This document shows positions 1-6,617 of a stretch of DNA of 13,610 nt, piece by piece (position 1 is the stretch's first letter; the number at the start of each line of letters is the position of its first letter). Where the stretch lies: contig JADLCG010000202.1 in the NCBI GenBank assembly GCA_020847355.1, positions 1 through 13,610 on the forward strand, given 5' to 3'. This DNA is from Anaerolineales bacterium (GTDB lineage Bacteria; Chloroflexota; Anaerolineae; Anaerolineales; Villigracilaceae). A model generated the notes under the pieces. The model saw only the letters and a list, made by a program, of their open reading frames with translations, ran no database searches and had not been told where the DNA came from. Position numbers and translations under genes: made by a program.

Positions 1-2414
1 TATTCCGCCCGCTGTACGATCAAACCAACGGCGGCGATGGCTTCGTCAGCATTGAAGTCAGCCCGCGTTTTGCCAACGATACGGCTGGCACGATTCAACA
101 AACTCAAGAACTATGGGAGCGCGTCAACCGCCCCAATTTGATGGTTAAAATCCCCGCTACAAAAGAGGGCATTCCTGCAATCCGCGCCGGCATCGCCGCC
201 GGGATTAATATCAACATCACCTTGATCTTCTCGCTGACGCGCTACGCCGAAGTGATGGACGCTTACCTCGCCGGCTTGGAAGACCGCGTAGCTAAAAATC
301 TGCCAATTCAAAATATCGCTTCGGTCGCTTCCTTTTTTGTTTCGCGGGTTGATTCAAAAATTGATTCCCAACTGCCTGAAGATTCTCCGCTGTGCGGTCA
401 AGCCGCCATCGCCAACGCCAAACTTGCCTATCATGCTTTTGAAACAGTTTTCACTTCGGCGCGTTTCGCCACGCTCAAAGCGCGTTTTCGCGCGCGCGTT
501 CAACGCCCGCTCTGGGCTTCCACCAGCACGAAGAATCCCAAATATCCAGATACGCTTTATGTGGATAGTTTGATTGGTCCCGATACCGTCAACACCGTCC
601 CGCCCGCTACGCTCGACGCCTTCCGCGAGCACGGCTCGCCGGCGCTAACCATCACGCGCGGTTTAGCAGAAGCCCAAAAAGTCATTGCTGATCTCGAAAC
701 GGCTCATATTTCCATGGATGTCGTCACGCAGGAATTGGAAGAAGAAGGCGTCAAAGCGTTTGACGTGGCGTTTAAGACTCTGCTGGATGCAATTGAAGAG
801 CGGCGTAAAAACGCCCTCGCCTCCATCGCCCCCTTAGCGGATTCAGTCGCGAAACGCATTACCCAGTTTGACGCAGATTCCCTCCCATCCCGAATTTGGT
901 CGCACGACCCAACGCTGTGGACGAACGACCCAGCCGGACAAGCCGAAATCAAAATCCGCCTCGGCTGGCTAAACTCAATTGAAGATGCGCGCAAAAGGCT
1001 GGACGGTTATCTTACCTTTGCCAAAGAAATTCACTCTGCCGGCATTGACCGCGTTTTAGTAGTCGGCATGGGCGGCTCGTCGTTAACCCCGGAAGTATTC
1101 AGTTCGCTTTTAGCGCAGGCACAGCTAGAAGCGAAGTTGAGTCTCGCAATCATTGATTCGACCGATCCGCAACAAGTTGCCGCCATTATGGAGCAATATC
1201 CGCCCGCCAAATCTTTGTATATCATTGCCAGTAAATCTGGCGGCACGGCAGAGTTATTGGCTTCTTACGATTACTTATGGGAATTAAGCAAAGGCGACGG
1301 CTCGCGTTTCGTCGCCATTACAGACGCCGGCACTTCACTTGACCAATTAGCCAAAGAACGCGGCTTTAGAAAAATATTCAACCCGGATTCCAATGTGGGC
1401 GGGCGCTTCTCCGCGCTGACCGATTTTGGCTTAGTCCCCGCCGCATTACTCGGCATGGATTTTGATCAACTGCTGACGAATGCCGAACGGATGCACATTC
1501 AATCCACAGCGGAAGTCCCCGCCGCGCGCAACCCGGGCTTGGCTTTGGGCGCGCTCTTAGGCGAATCCGCTTTGGCGGGCAGAGACAAGCTGACGATTTT
1601 AGCGGATGCGCCGGTTGCCGCCTTAGCCAATTGGATCGAACAAATTGTCGCCGAATCGAGCGGCAAAGATCAAAAAGGGATTTTGCCCGTAGCCTTAGAA
1701 CCTTTGGGCAAGCCGGAAGTTTACGGCAACGATCGCTTATTCGTCTATTTGAAAAATAACGGCGAATTGGAAGCGGGCGTAGCGGAATTGAAGCAAGCCG
1801 GTTTTCCAGTGATCGAATTTCCAATTCATAACCCGTACGATCTAGGCGCGGAATTTTATCGCTGGGAGATGGCGATCTCTTCAGCCTGTCATGTTTTGGG
1901 GATTAATGCCTTCAATCAGCCGGACGTGCAAGATAGCAAATTACGCACGCTGGCGAAAATCAAAGATTTTCAAACCACTGGCAAACTCGCCGAAACGGAT
2001 TTAGTGAGCGGCGCGAAAATAAAACCGGCGCTTCAAGAATTTTTAGCGCAAGCCCAAGCTGGCAATTTCATCGCGATCAATGCGTATGTGCCGCGCAACC
2101 CAGAGATGGTCTCAGCCTTGCAAGCCTTGCGCGTCGCCATCCGCGCAAAAACGAAATGCGCCGTTACGGCTGGGTTTGGTCCGCGCTTTCAACATTCAAC
2201 CGGTCAATTTCATAAAGGCGGTCCGAACAAAGGCTTGTTCATTCAGGTCGTCTATGAAATTGAAAAAGATATGGAAATTCCGACGCAAGGCTTAACGTTT
2301 GGCACATTGATTCGCGCCCAAGCCCTCGGCGATTATGAAGCCTTAGTTGCGGCTGGCAGAAAGACGCTCCGCATTGATTTGCAAAAACTGAGCGAATTGA
2401 AAGATTTATTCTAG
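1..2414 (+). CDS. tal-pgi: Bifunctional transaldolase / glucose-6-phosphate isomerase, 5'-truncated
   Basis: The reading frame is open from base 3 to the TAG at 2412-2414 and continues upstream of the window, so the N-terminus and true start are missing; about 803 codons are visible of a family that is usually near 950 residues. The first part (to about base 810) is transaldolase: the segment LMVKIPATKEG carries the Schiff-base lysine (codon 147-149), and the later WASTSTKNPKYPDTLYVD block is typical of the family. The rest is phosphoglucose isomerase, with GMGGSSLTPE (near 1065), SKSGGTAE, VGGRFSALTDFG and the C-terminal FHKGGPNKG block. Transaldolase exchanges dihydroxyacetone units in the pentose phosphate pathway, and PGI interconverts glucose-6-P and fructose-6-P, so the fusion couples two cytosolic activities sharing fructose-6-P. 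Such fusions are known in Chloroflexota and some other bacteria. Family assignment is very secure. Confidence 0.96.
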   Translation, partial: FRPLYDQTNGGDGFVSIEVSPRFANDTAGTIQQTQELWERVNRPNLMVKIPATKEGIPAIRAGIAAGININITLIFSLTRYAEVMDAYLAGLEDRVAKNLPIQNIASVASFFVSRVDSKIDSQLPEDSPLCGQAAIANAKLAYHAFETVFTSARFATLKARFRARVQRPLWASTSTKNPKYPDTLYVDSLIGPDTVNTVPPATLDAFREHGSPALTITRGLAEAQKVIADLETAHISMDVVTQELEEEGVKAFDVAFKTLLDAIEERRKNALASIAPLADSVAKRITQFDADSLPSRIWSHDPTLWTNDPAGQAEIKIRLGWLNSIEDARKRLDGYLTFAKEIHSAGIDRVLVVGMGGSSLTPEVFSSLLAQAQLEAKLSLAIIDSTDPQQVAAIMEQYPPAKSLYIIASKSGGTAELLASYDYLWELSKGDGSRFVAITDAGTSLDQLAKERGFRKIFNPDSNVGGRFSALTDFGLVPAALLGMDFDQLLTNAERMHIQSTAEVPAARNPGLALGALLGESALAGRDKLTILADAPVAALANWIEQIVAESSGKDQKGILPVALEPLGKPEVYGNDRLFVYLKNNGELEAGVAELKQAGFPVIEFPIHNPYDLGAEFYRWEMAISSACHVLGINAFNQPDVQDSKLRTLAKIKDFQTTGKLAETDLVSGAKIKPALQEFLAQAQAGNFIAINAYVPRNPEMVSALQALRVAIRAKTKCAVTAGFGPRFQHSTGQFHKGGPNKGLFIQVVYEIEKDMEIPTQGLTFGTLIRAQALGDYEALVAAGRKTLRIDLQKLSELKDLF

Positions 2415-2419
2415 AAATT

Positions 2420-2451
2420 AGAACTGAGGAGCGGAAGCGCTCCTCAGTTCT
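2420..2451 (+). terminator. Strong hairpin between tal-pgi and phhB
   Basis: A perfect 14-bp inverted repeat (2420-2433 with 2438-2451, arm AGAACTGAGGAGCG) closes a 4-base GAAG loop and starts 6 bases after the tal-pgi stop. No T-tract follows; the next bases are CACAAGGTG, which form the Shine-Dalgarno of phhB. It may be a partial or factor-dependent terminator, or an mRNA 3'-end stabiliser that lowers read-through into phhB. The hairpin itself is seen directly; its role is inferred. Confidence 0.6.
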
Positions 2452-2464
2452 CACAAGGTGAATT

Positions 2465-2803
2465 ATGACCAACCTCTCTGCTTTCAAATGCGTGGCTTGT
2501 CGCGGCGGCGAGCCGACTGTGACCGAAGCCGAAATTTTGGAACTCAAGCCGCAAATCGCGGAATGGGAAATTCTCGAAGTGAATGGCGAGCGCCGCCTGC
2601 AACGCGCCTTCAAATTGAAGAATTTCATTGAAGCTCTGGCGTTTACCAACAAGGTCGCTATGATCGCCGAAAAGGAAGATCATCACCCGCTGATACAAAC
2701 TGAGTGGGGCAAAGTCACCGTGCAATGGTGGACGCATAAAATCAAAGGCTTGCACAAAAATGACTTTATCATGGCGGCGAAGACGGATGAATTATTTACC
2801 TAA
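2465..2803 (+). CDS. phhB: Pterin-4a-carbinolamine dehydratase (PCD/DCoH family)
   Basis: This 112-residue protein has the usual family length and carries the signature E69-x3-H73-H74-P75, then W81, the WWTH block with H91, and D100, the conserved dehydratase active-site pattern. The N-terminal CVACRGGEP stretch (C9, C12) is common in bacterial members. The enzyme dehydrates 4a-hydroxy-tetrahydrobiopterin, produced by aromatic amino acid hydroxylases, so the pterin can be reduced and reused. The ATG at 2465 is supported by AAGGTG four bases upstream. The gene follows tal-pgi in the same direction with a strong hairpin between them, so it could be read through or have its own weak promoter. 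Tyrosine-degradation genes lie about 5 kb away on the other strand, which suggests a role in phenylalanine hydroxylation, but no hydroxylase is visible here. Stand-alone PCDs with other pterin roles are also known. Confidence 0.93.
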   Translation: MTNLSAFKCVACRGGEPTVTEAEILELKPQIAEWEILEVNGERRLQRAFKLKNFIEALAFTNKVAMIAEKEDHHPLIQTEWGKVTVQWWTHKIKGLHKNDFIMAAKTDELFT

Positions 2804-2832
2804 CTAACTTTCAACTGCCTTTAAAAGATTTA

Positions 2833-2892
2833 ATCACAGAGCGCACAAAGAGCGCGGGGAAATCCTTTTGAAATCTCTGTGTTCTCCGTGAT
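2833..2892. repeat. Imperfect foldback repeat (CACAGAG type)
   Basis: The arms 2833-2852 and 2873-2892 are inverted copies matching at 15 of 20 positions, separated by 20 bases. The left arm begins ATCACAGAGCGCACAAAGAG. Intergenic repeats rich in CACAGAG-like words occur in many environmental bacterial genomes. It lies just after phhB and could act as a transcript 3'-end structure, although there is no T-tract. No second copy is present in the window. Confidence 0.5.
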
Positions 2893-2938
2893 GAATGGCT
2901 CTTTAGCCCATTCTTTTAGACGCTTCCTATAAAGTTAG

Positions 2939-3090
2939 TAGGGCTATCGCATTTGGATTTTTTATCCGCTAATCTGCGCCAATCTACGCGATTTTTTTAG
3001 AAAGATTAGCGTGAATTCGTGAAGATTGGCGGATTCTGAAACTAAATCATCAAAGGTTGGGTTTCAAGATTTTCAAATGCGATTACCCTA
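2939..3090. mobile_element. MITE-like 152-bp element with terminal inverted repeats and inner foldback
   Basis: The outer ends are 17-bp inverted repeats (2939-2955, TAGGGCTATCGCATTTG; 3074-3090) matching at 15 of 17 positions. Inside is a second inverted repeat, 2964-2991 with 3007-3034, which aligns without gaps over 28 positions (21 Watson-Crick, 3 G-U, 4 mismatches) around a 15-base T/A-rich loop. The pentamers AATCT (2971, 2981) and AGATT/GAATT/AGATT (3003, 3013, 3023) recur exactly every 10 bases. Bases 2939-3045 recur at 13505-13610 with a single T deletion. Both ends read TA, which would fit TA target-site duplication. There is no coding capacity, so movement would depend on a transposase elsewhere. 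The repeat is certain; calling it a MITE is inference. Confidence 0.65.
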
Positions 3091-3095
3091 TAGTT

Positions 3096-3125
3096 TTGTG
3101 CGGCAAGCGCCTTTTGTGCTAAAAT
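3096..3125 (+). promoter_or_regulatory. Candidate sulP promoter
   Basis: An extended -10 box, TG-C-TAAAAT (TAAAAT at 3120-3125), is preceded at 18 bases by a weak -35, TTGTGC (3096-3101, 3 of 6 matches). Transcription would start near 3132, giving a leader of about 70 bases before the ATG at 3204. It sits just outside the right end of the MITE-like element. The call rests on pattern alone. Confidence 0.35.
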
Positions 3126-3139
3126 TCCGCCCGAATTAA

Positions 3140-3174
3140 CCAAAGGACGCCTTGGGGGAGCAGTGAGCCTTTGG
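3140..3174 (+). promoter_or_regulatory. Hairpin in the sulP 5' leader
   Basis: CCAAAGG (3140-3146) pairs perfectly with CCTTTGG (3168-3174) around a 21-base G-rich interior, inside the predicted sulP leader and 15 bases before the GGAGA ribosome-binding site. It could be a small regulatory leader element. It matches no riboswitch class that I can recognise, and a 7-bp stem may arise by chance. Confidence 0.3.
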
Positions 3175-3203
3175 CATACTACCGTTTACGGAGAAACAAC
3201 AAT

Positions 3204-4871
3204 ATGCCAAGACGTTCCCTCGCTCGCCTTTACAAGGACGAGTTCTCAGCCTATTCGCCTGCCAAATTTCAGCAGGATGTACTCGCCGGCCTCACTGTCG
3301 CCGCCGTAGCTTTGCCGTTAGCGCTGGCGTTCGGCGTGGCTTCTGGCTCCACAGCCGCCGCAGGCTTGGTCACTGCTATTTTGGCAGGCGTGCTTATCGG
3401 CTTGCTGGGCGGCGCGCCCTATCAAATCAGCGGACCCACCGGCGCAATGTCCGCCGTCTTGATCGTGCTTGTCCAGCGTTATGGCTTGGAAGGCATTTGG
3501 GTCGCCGGATTTTTTTCCGGCTTACTGCTTTTGATCATCGGCGTACTGCGGCTGGGGCGTTTCATTGCTTTCATCCCCTCCTCGGTGATCAGCGGCTTCA
3601 CTTCCGGCATTGCGCTCATCATCTTCATCGGTCAAATTGACAACTTCCTCGGCGTGAAAACCGCCGCTGTTGATACCGCCGCGCTAAAACTCATCGGCTA
3701 CTTCAAAGGCGGCTATATTCCCGATTGGCAGGCAATCGTTATTGGCGCAATCGTAATTTTGACGATGAGCTTCATGCCCGCCAAGTGGAACGCGAAATTC
3801 CCAGCCTCGCTTTTAGGCTTGATTCTCGCCACGCTGCTTAACTGGATTTTGGGCTGGTCCACCCAAACAATCGGAGACATCCCCCAAACATTGATTCTGC
3901 AAGAACGCCTCCGCCTGAGCGCCATCCCGTGGACAAACCTCGCAGATTTCATCGCCCCCACATTGACCATTGCCGCATTAGGCGCGGTCGAGTCTTTGTT
4001 GTGCGGCGCGGTAGGCTCAAACATGACCGGCGTGCGTATGCAGGCGAATCAAGAACTCATTGCGCAGGGCATTGGCAATATGGCGATCCCGTTTTTTGGC
4101 GGAGTTCCCGCCACTGCGGCAATTGCCCGCTCTAGCGTGGGCATCAAATCCGGCGGGCAGACTCGTCTGGTGAGCGTGGTTCATGCGCTTGGGCTACTGC
4201 TTTCCATGTTTTTACTCGCGCCATTGATGGGTAGAATCCCATTGGCGGCATTGGCTGGCGTGTTGATGGTGACCGCCGCCCGCATGAGCGAATGGGAAGC
4301 GATTAAATTCATCTTTGGCAAACGCTTCAAAACCGATATGCTCGCCTTTATTGTGACCATGCTTGCCACAATCGTCTTAGATTTGACGCAGGCGATCTTG
4401 ATCGGTTCGTTTTTAGCCGGCGCAGTCTTTTTGAATAGAATTGCCAATATTGATATTTCTGTGCAGAATGTAGATACCGAGCGATTAAAACAAAGAGGGA
4501 TTGAAACCGCCGGAAAGTGTAAACACGTCCGCGTGGCGTTTTTGACGGGACCGCTTTTCTTTGCGGCAACAGGTCAATTCAACGAAGCGTTTGCGGATTT
4601 GAAGGAAACGCACGCGCTGATTCTCTCCATGCGCGGCGTTTCGCTGATTGATACGGCTGGAGTTGAAGCGCTTCACCGCTTACATGAGAAATTGCACAAG
4701 CAAAGCGGCACGCTCATGCTCGCCGGAGCGCATGAAGGCGTTCGGCGGATGATGGCGCGCGGCGGACTCGTCCAAGCTGTGGGCGAGGAAAATTTCTTTT
4801 GGTCAAGCGATCAGGCAATCGTTGAGGCGGAGCGGCGCGGCTGTTCGTTTTGTAGTGATGGGCAATTCTAA
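3204..4871 (+). CDS. SulP-family anion transporter with C-terminal STAS domain
   Basis: The product is about 555 residues, with a hydrophobic transport core (about 25-415) and a cytoplasmic STAS domain (about 440-545). Family hallmarks are ALPLALAFGVASG (residues 36-48), ISGPTGAMSA, and the block beginning AVESLLCGAV and running through GFGG-like FFGGVPATAAIARS (about 261-320). The STAS domain contains LIDTAGVEAL (481-490) at the position of the conserved anti-sigma-antagonist loop. SulP proteins move sulfate, bicarbonate, dicarboxylates or other anions across the cytoplasmic membrane; the substrate cannot be told from sequence. The ATG at 3204 is preferred because GGAGA lies nine bases upstream (3190-3194) and it gives a normal N-terminus; a TTG at 3171 is in frame but lies in the leader hairpin. 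Its own promoter and terminator-like hairpin suggest a single-gene transcript. Confidence 0.93.
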   Translation: MPRRSLARLYKDEFSAYSPAKFQQDVLAGLTVAAVALPLALAFGVASGSTAAAGLVTAILAGVLIGLLGGAPYQISGPTGAMSAVLIVLVQRYGLEGIWVAGFFSGLLLLIIGVLRLGRFIAFIPSSVISGFTSGIALIIFIGQIDNFLGVKTAAVDTAALKLIGYFKGGYIPDWQAIVIGAIVILTMSFMPAKWNAKFPASLLGLILATLLNWILGWSTQTIGDIPQTLILQERLRLSAIPWTNLADFIAPTLTIAALGAVESLLCGAVGSNMTGVRMQANQELIAQGIGNMAIPFFGGVPATAAIARSSVGIKSGGQTRLVSVVHALGLLLSMFLLAPLMGRIPLAALAGVLMVTAARMSEWEAIKFIFGKRFKTDMLAFIVTMLATIVLDLTQAILIGSFLAGAVFLNRIANIDISVQNVDTERLKQRGIETAGKCKHVRVAFLTGPLFFAATGQFNEAFADLKETHALILSMRGVSLIDTAGVEALHRLHEKLHKQSGTLMLAGAHEGVRRMMARGGLVQAVGEENFFWSSDQAIVEAERRGCSFCSDGQF

Positions 4872-4915
4872 TATCCATATCTCAGCTATTATTTTGGATG
4901 GTTAACAAGAAAACA

Positions 4916-4955
4916 GCCATCCCTGCTCAAGCCGCCTTGAGCGATGGTTTGTAAA
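4916..4955 (+). terminator. Terminator-like hairpin after sulP
   Basis: GCTCAAG (4925-4931) pairs with CTTGAGC (4936-4942) around a 4-base CCGC loop, and the stem extends as CCATC (4917-4921) with GATGG (4943-4947) across a 3-base bulge. An A/T-rich tail, TTTGTAAAATTTATTT, follows. It begins 45 bases after the sulP stop and separates it from the next promoter, fitting a Rho-independent terminator with an imperfect U-tract. Confidence 0.6.
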
Positions 4956-4973
4956 ATTTATTTCGACCGACTA

Positions 4974-5002
4974 CTTAGATGGGCTATGTTCGCGTGTATA
5001 AT
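4974..5002 (+). promoter_or_regulatory. Promoter for a probably leaderless transcript
   Basis: A perfect TATAAT lies at 4997-5002. A 3-of-6 -35 candidate, CTTAGA (4974-4979), is 17 bases upstream. Only six bases separate the TATAAT from the ATG at 5009, so transcription should begin at or next to the start codon and leave no room for a Shine-Dalgarno sequence. None is seen. Confidence 0.5.
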
Positions 5003-5008
5003 CCGCAC

Positions 5009-5893
5009 ATGACGCTGAAAAAAACTTTGGCATTGATTGTCTTAATTTTACTTGGCGGGTCGCTTCCGATTTTCATCTACTTGACGCAAACCGGCGGACT
5101 GGGTATTTCAGAGATGGCGCGGCTTCAGACCGTCAACTCAACCGAACGGTCTGCGCTGATAGCTTCTTTATTGACTATCAAGCCAATCTATTTACTTCTA
5201 TGCGTCGCAATCATATTAACGCTTTGGGGGCGCGCTTCTTTTTCGGCGCAGGCGCTCTTTTGGGGATTTTCAGCGCTCATTAGCGGCGAACTTATCTGTG
5301 GGGCAGTTTTCTCCGCCTTCAAACGCGAGTTGATCGTCTCTGAGCATATTCACGGTTTTGGCATGGCGCTTGAATTCTCCGCCCTGGCTTTCGCATTGAT
5401 CAACTTTCTGGATTGCCGCACAGCGCAGACCCAGACGCGAAATTACCCAATTTTTGAATTCGTTGCCTTGCTGGGGATTTTCGCCGCTTTCCTCCCGTTG
5501 ACAGTTCTGCCCATCCCCAGCGGATACCAAGCTGACTTATTCGGCTTTCCATACAGCTATGCGCGTTTTCCCTTCAATCAATGGGTGGAAAGCCGCGCTT
5601 TGCCGTGGGCTTCAATTATTTTATTTCTGTGCGTAGTTTTTTGGACGACCTTGCGCGCAAATGAAACAAAATTCAGGAATTTAATCAAAGCTTTTCTTTC
5701 GCTTGCCATTGGCTTGCTCGTTTTTTCGCTTTTGCGCCTTACGCTCGGCGCGTTGTTTGCCGAGCGTTTGATCTGGTTTGAATTTTGGGAAGAAGCGACT
5801 CAACTTATCCTCATTGCCAGCGTTGCCTTCTGGATTTGGCGCTTCAGACGCGCTTGGATATTAGAACAACTCGTTTTATTTCGTGTCCTCTAA
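5009..5893 (+). CDS. Polytopic membrane protein of unknown function
   Basis: I do not recognise this 294-residue protein. It is very hydrophobic, with about eight probable membrane helices near residues 7-25, 58-73, 82-103, 117-134, 148-168, 199-214, 226-247 and 263-278, and a basic tail WRFRRAW. Polar residues that may matter are H113 and H115 in SEHIHGFGMALEF and a cluster of acidic residues in WFEFWEEA (256-263). The ATG at 5009 is chosen because a perfect TATAAT ends six bases upstream; an in-frame ATG at 4979 would place the start upstream of the -10 box. The gene is not in an operon: it has its own promoter and ends tail to tail with the next gene, whose stop codon overlaps its own. Hydropathy and open-frame length make it a real gene; no function is proposed. 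Confidence 0.75.
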   Translation: MTLKKTLALIVLILLGGSLPIFIYLTQTGGLGISEMARLQTVNSTERSALIASLLTIKPIYLLLCVAIILTLWGRASFSAQALFWGFSALISGELICGAVFSAFKRELIVSEHIHGFGMALEFSALAFALINFLDCRTAQTQTRNYPIFEFVALLGIFAAFLPLTVLPIPSGYQADLFGFPYSYARFPFNQWVESRALPWASIILFLCVVFWTTLRANETKFRNLIKAFLSLAIGLLVFSLLRLTLGALFAERLIWFEFWEEATQLILIASVAFWIWRFRRAWILEQLVLFRVL

Positions 5894-5905
5894 CAATAGA
5901 GGACA
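5884..5905. terminator. Bidirectional hairpin containing both convergent stop codons
   Basis: TGTCCTCTA (5884-5892) and TAGAGGACA (5897-5905) form a perfect 9-bp stem with an ACAA loop. The plus-strand TAA (5891-5893) and the minus-strand TAG (5892-5890) both lie in it. There is no T-tract on either strand, so termination could be weak or factor-dependent. It is the only terminator-like structure at the end of the minus-strand operon. Confidence 0.55.
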
Positions 5906-6591
5906 ATCGCTCGACTTTTCGTAGAGCCGACTCCGTTATAAGCTTCAACTTCATAACCTACGCTTTGTCCGCCGAGCAGGGTGATGGTTTCCGCAAATTG
6001 CGTTGCATTTTGCGCCAATTCAATTGCATCCGTGCCGTTGCGGATCACGCGATAGCCCGTCTCGTTGTCTTCGTCCGTCCAGCTTATAGTCACATTGGCT
6101 TGATTGGTTGAATAGTTGCAGGAGATATACCATTTTTGCAGGCTCAAACCCTCTGGAGCGTTGCCGGTAGGCGTGGCAGGCGCGGTGACTGTCGGCAGGG
6201 CGCTCATGCTTCCGCTGGGCGTGGCGAATTCCTGACTGATCCAGCAGACCCCGGCGCTAGTGGAGACGATCCAATAGCCCGGGATGTATGCGCCAATCAC
6301 CTTAACTTGTTCGTTCGGGCTGATTTGGGTGACGCGCTCGTAGTTTGTGCCGGGTCCCGTGCGGCAATTGGTGACGCCTTCCACTGAAATCAGCGGCTCA
6401 GCGTAAGTTGGCGTAATAGTGATTGCTGATGTAGCTTGCGCCGTTGCGCTGGCTTGCGGCACAGCGCTGAGTTCTGCGGATACGGTCAAAGCCGCAGAAG
6501 TTGAAATTGCGCCCGCCCCGTTGACGGCTGGTAAATTACATGCGGATAAGAAAATCACTCCAATCAATAACGCTCGCCTTAAGAAATTCAT
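5890..6591 (-). CDS. Lipoprotein with SH3b and fibronectin-III-like domains
   Basis: The 233-residue product starts with a basic and hydrophobic signal peptide ending in the lipobox L15-S-A-C18, so the mature protein should be lipid-anchored outside the cytoplasmic membrane. A low-complexity Ala/Thr/Ser linker follows (about 25-65), then a bacterial SH3 domain (about 66-124) with NCRTGPGTNYERV and GYWIVSTSAGVCWIS, typical of SH3b modules that bind cell-wall material. A second linker rich in Thr and Pro leads to a C-terminal beta-sandwich (about 155-230) resembling fibronectin type III, with the WTDEDNETGYRVIRNG strand pattern. AAGGAG lies upstream of the ATG. It is the last gene of the operon, 26 bases after the hydrolase gene, and overlaps the stop codon of the convergent membrane-protein gene. 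Its molecular role is unknown; an envelope or cell-surface function is inferred. Confidence 0.85.
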   Translation of the reverse strand: MNFLRRALLIGVIFLSACNLPAVNGAGAISTSAALTVSAELSAVPQASATAQATSAITITPTYAEPLISVEGVTNCRTGPGTNYERVTQISPNEQVKVIGAYIPGYWIVSTSAGVCWISQEFATPSGSMSALPTVTAPATPTGNAPEGLSLQKWYISCNYSTNQANVTISWTDEDNETGYRVIRNGTDAIELAQNATQFAETITLLGGQSVGYEVEAYNGVGSTKSRAIVLYC

Positions 6592-6617
6592 CCTGGTTCT
6601 CCTTGTTTCAATTTTAT

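Noticed and set aside
1378..1824. Open frame of 148 codons antisense to tal-pgi
   Set aside because: It is Arg/Pro/Ser-rich without family features, opposite conserved PGI motifs.
3171..3203. Upstream TTG start for sulP
   Set aside because: It falls inside the 3' arm of a leader hairpin and has no suitable ribosome-binding site, while the ATG at 3204 has GGAGA at good spacing.
3090..3203. Possible known riboswitch (fluoride, guanidine, SAM or c-di-GMP types) upstream of sulP
   Set aside because: None of the conserved cores of those classes could be found; only a simple hairpin is supported.
4979..5008. Upstream ATG start for the membrane protein
   Set aside because: It would lie before the TATAAT box, so the transcript predicted from that promoter could not contain it.
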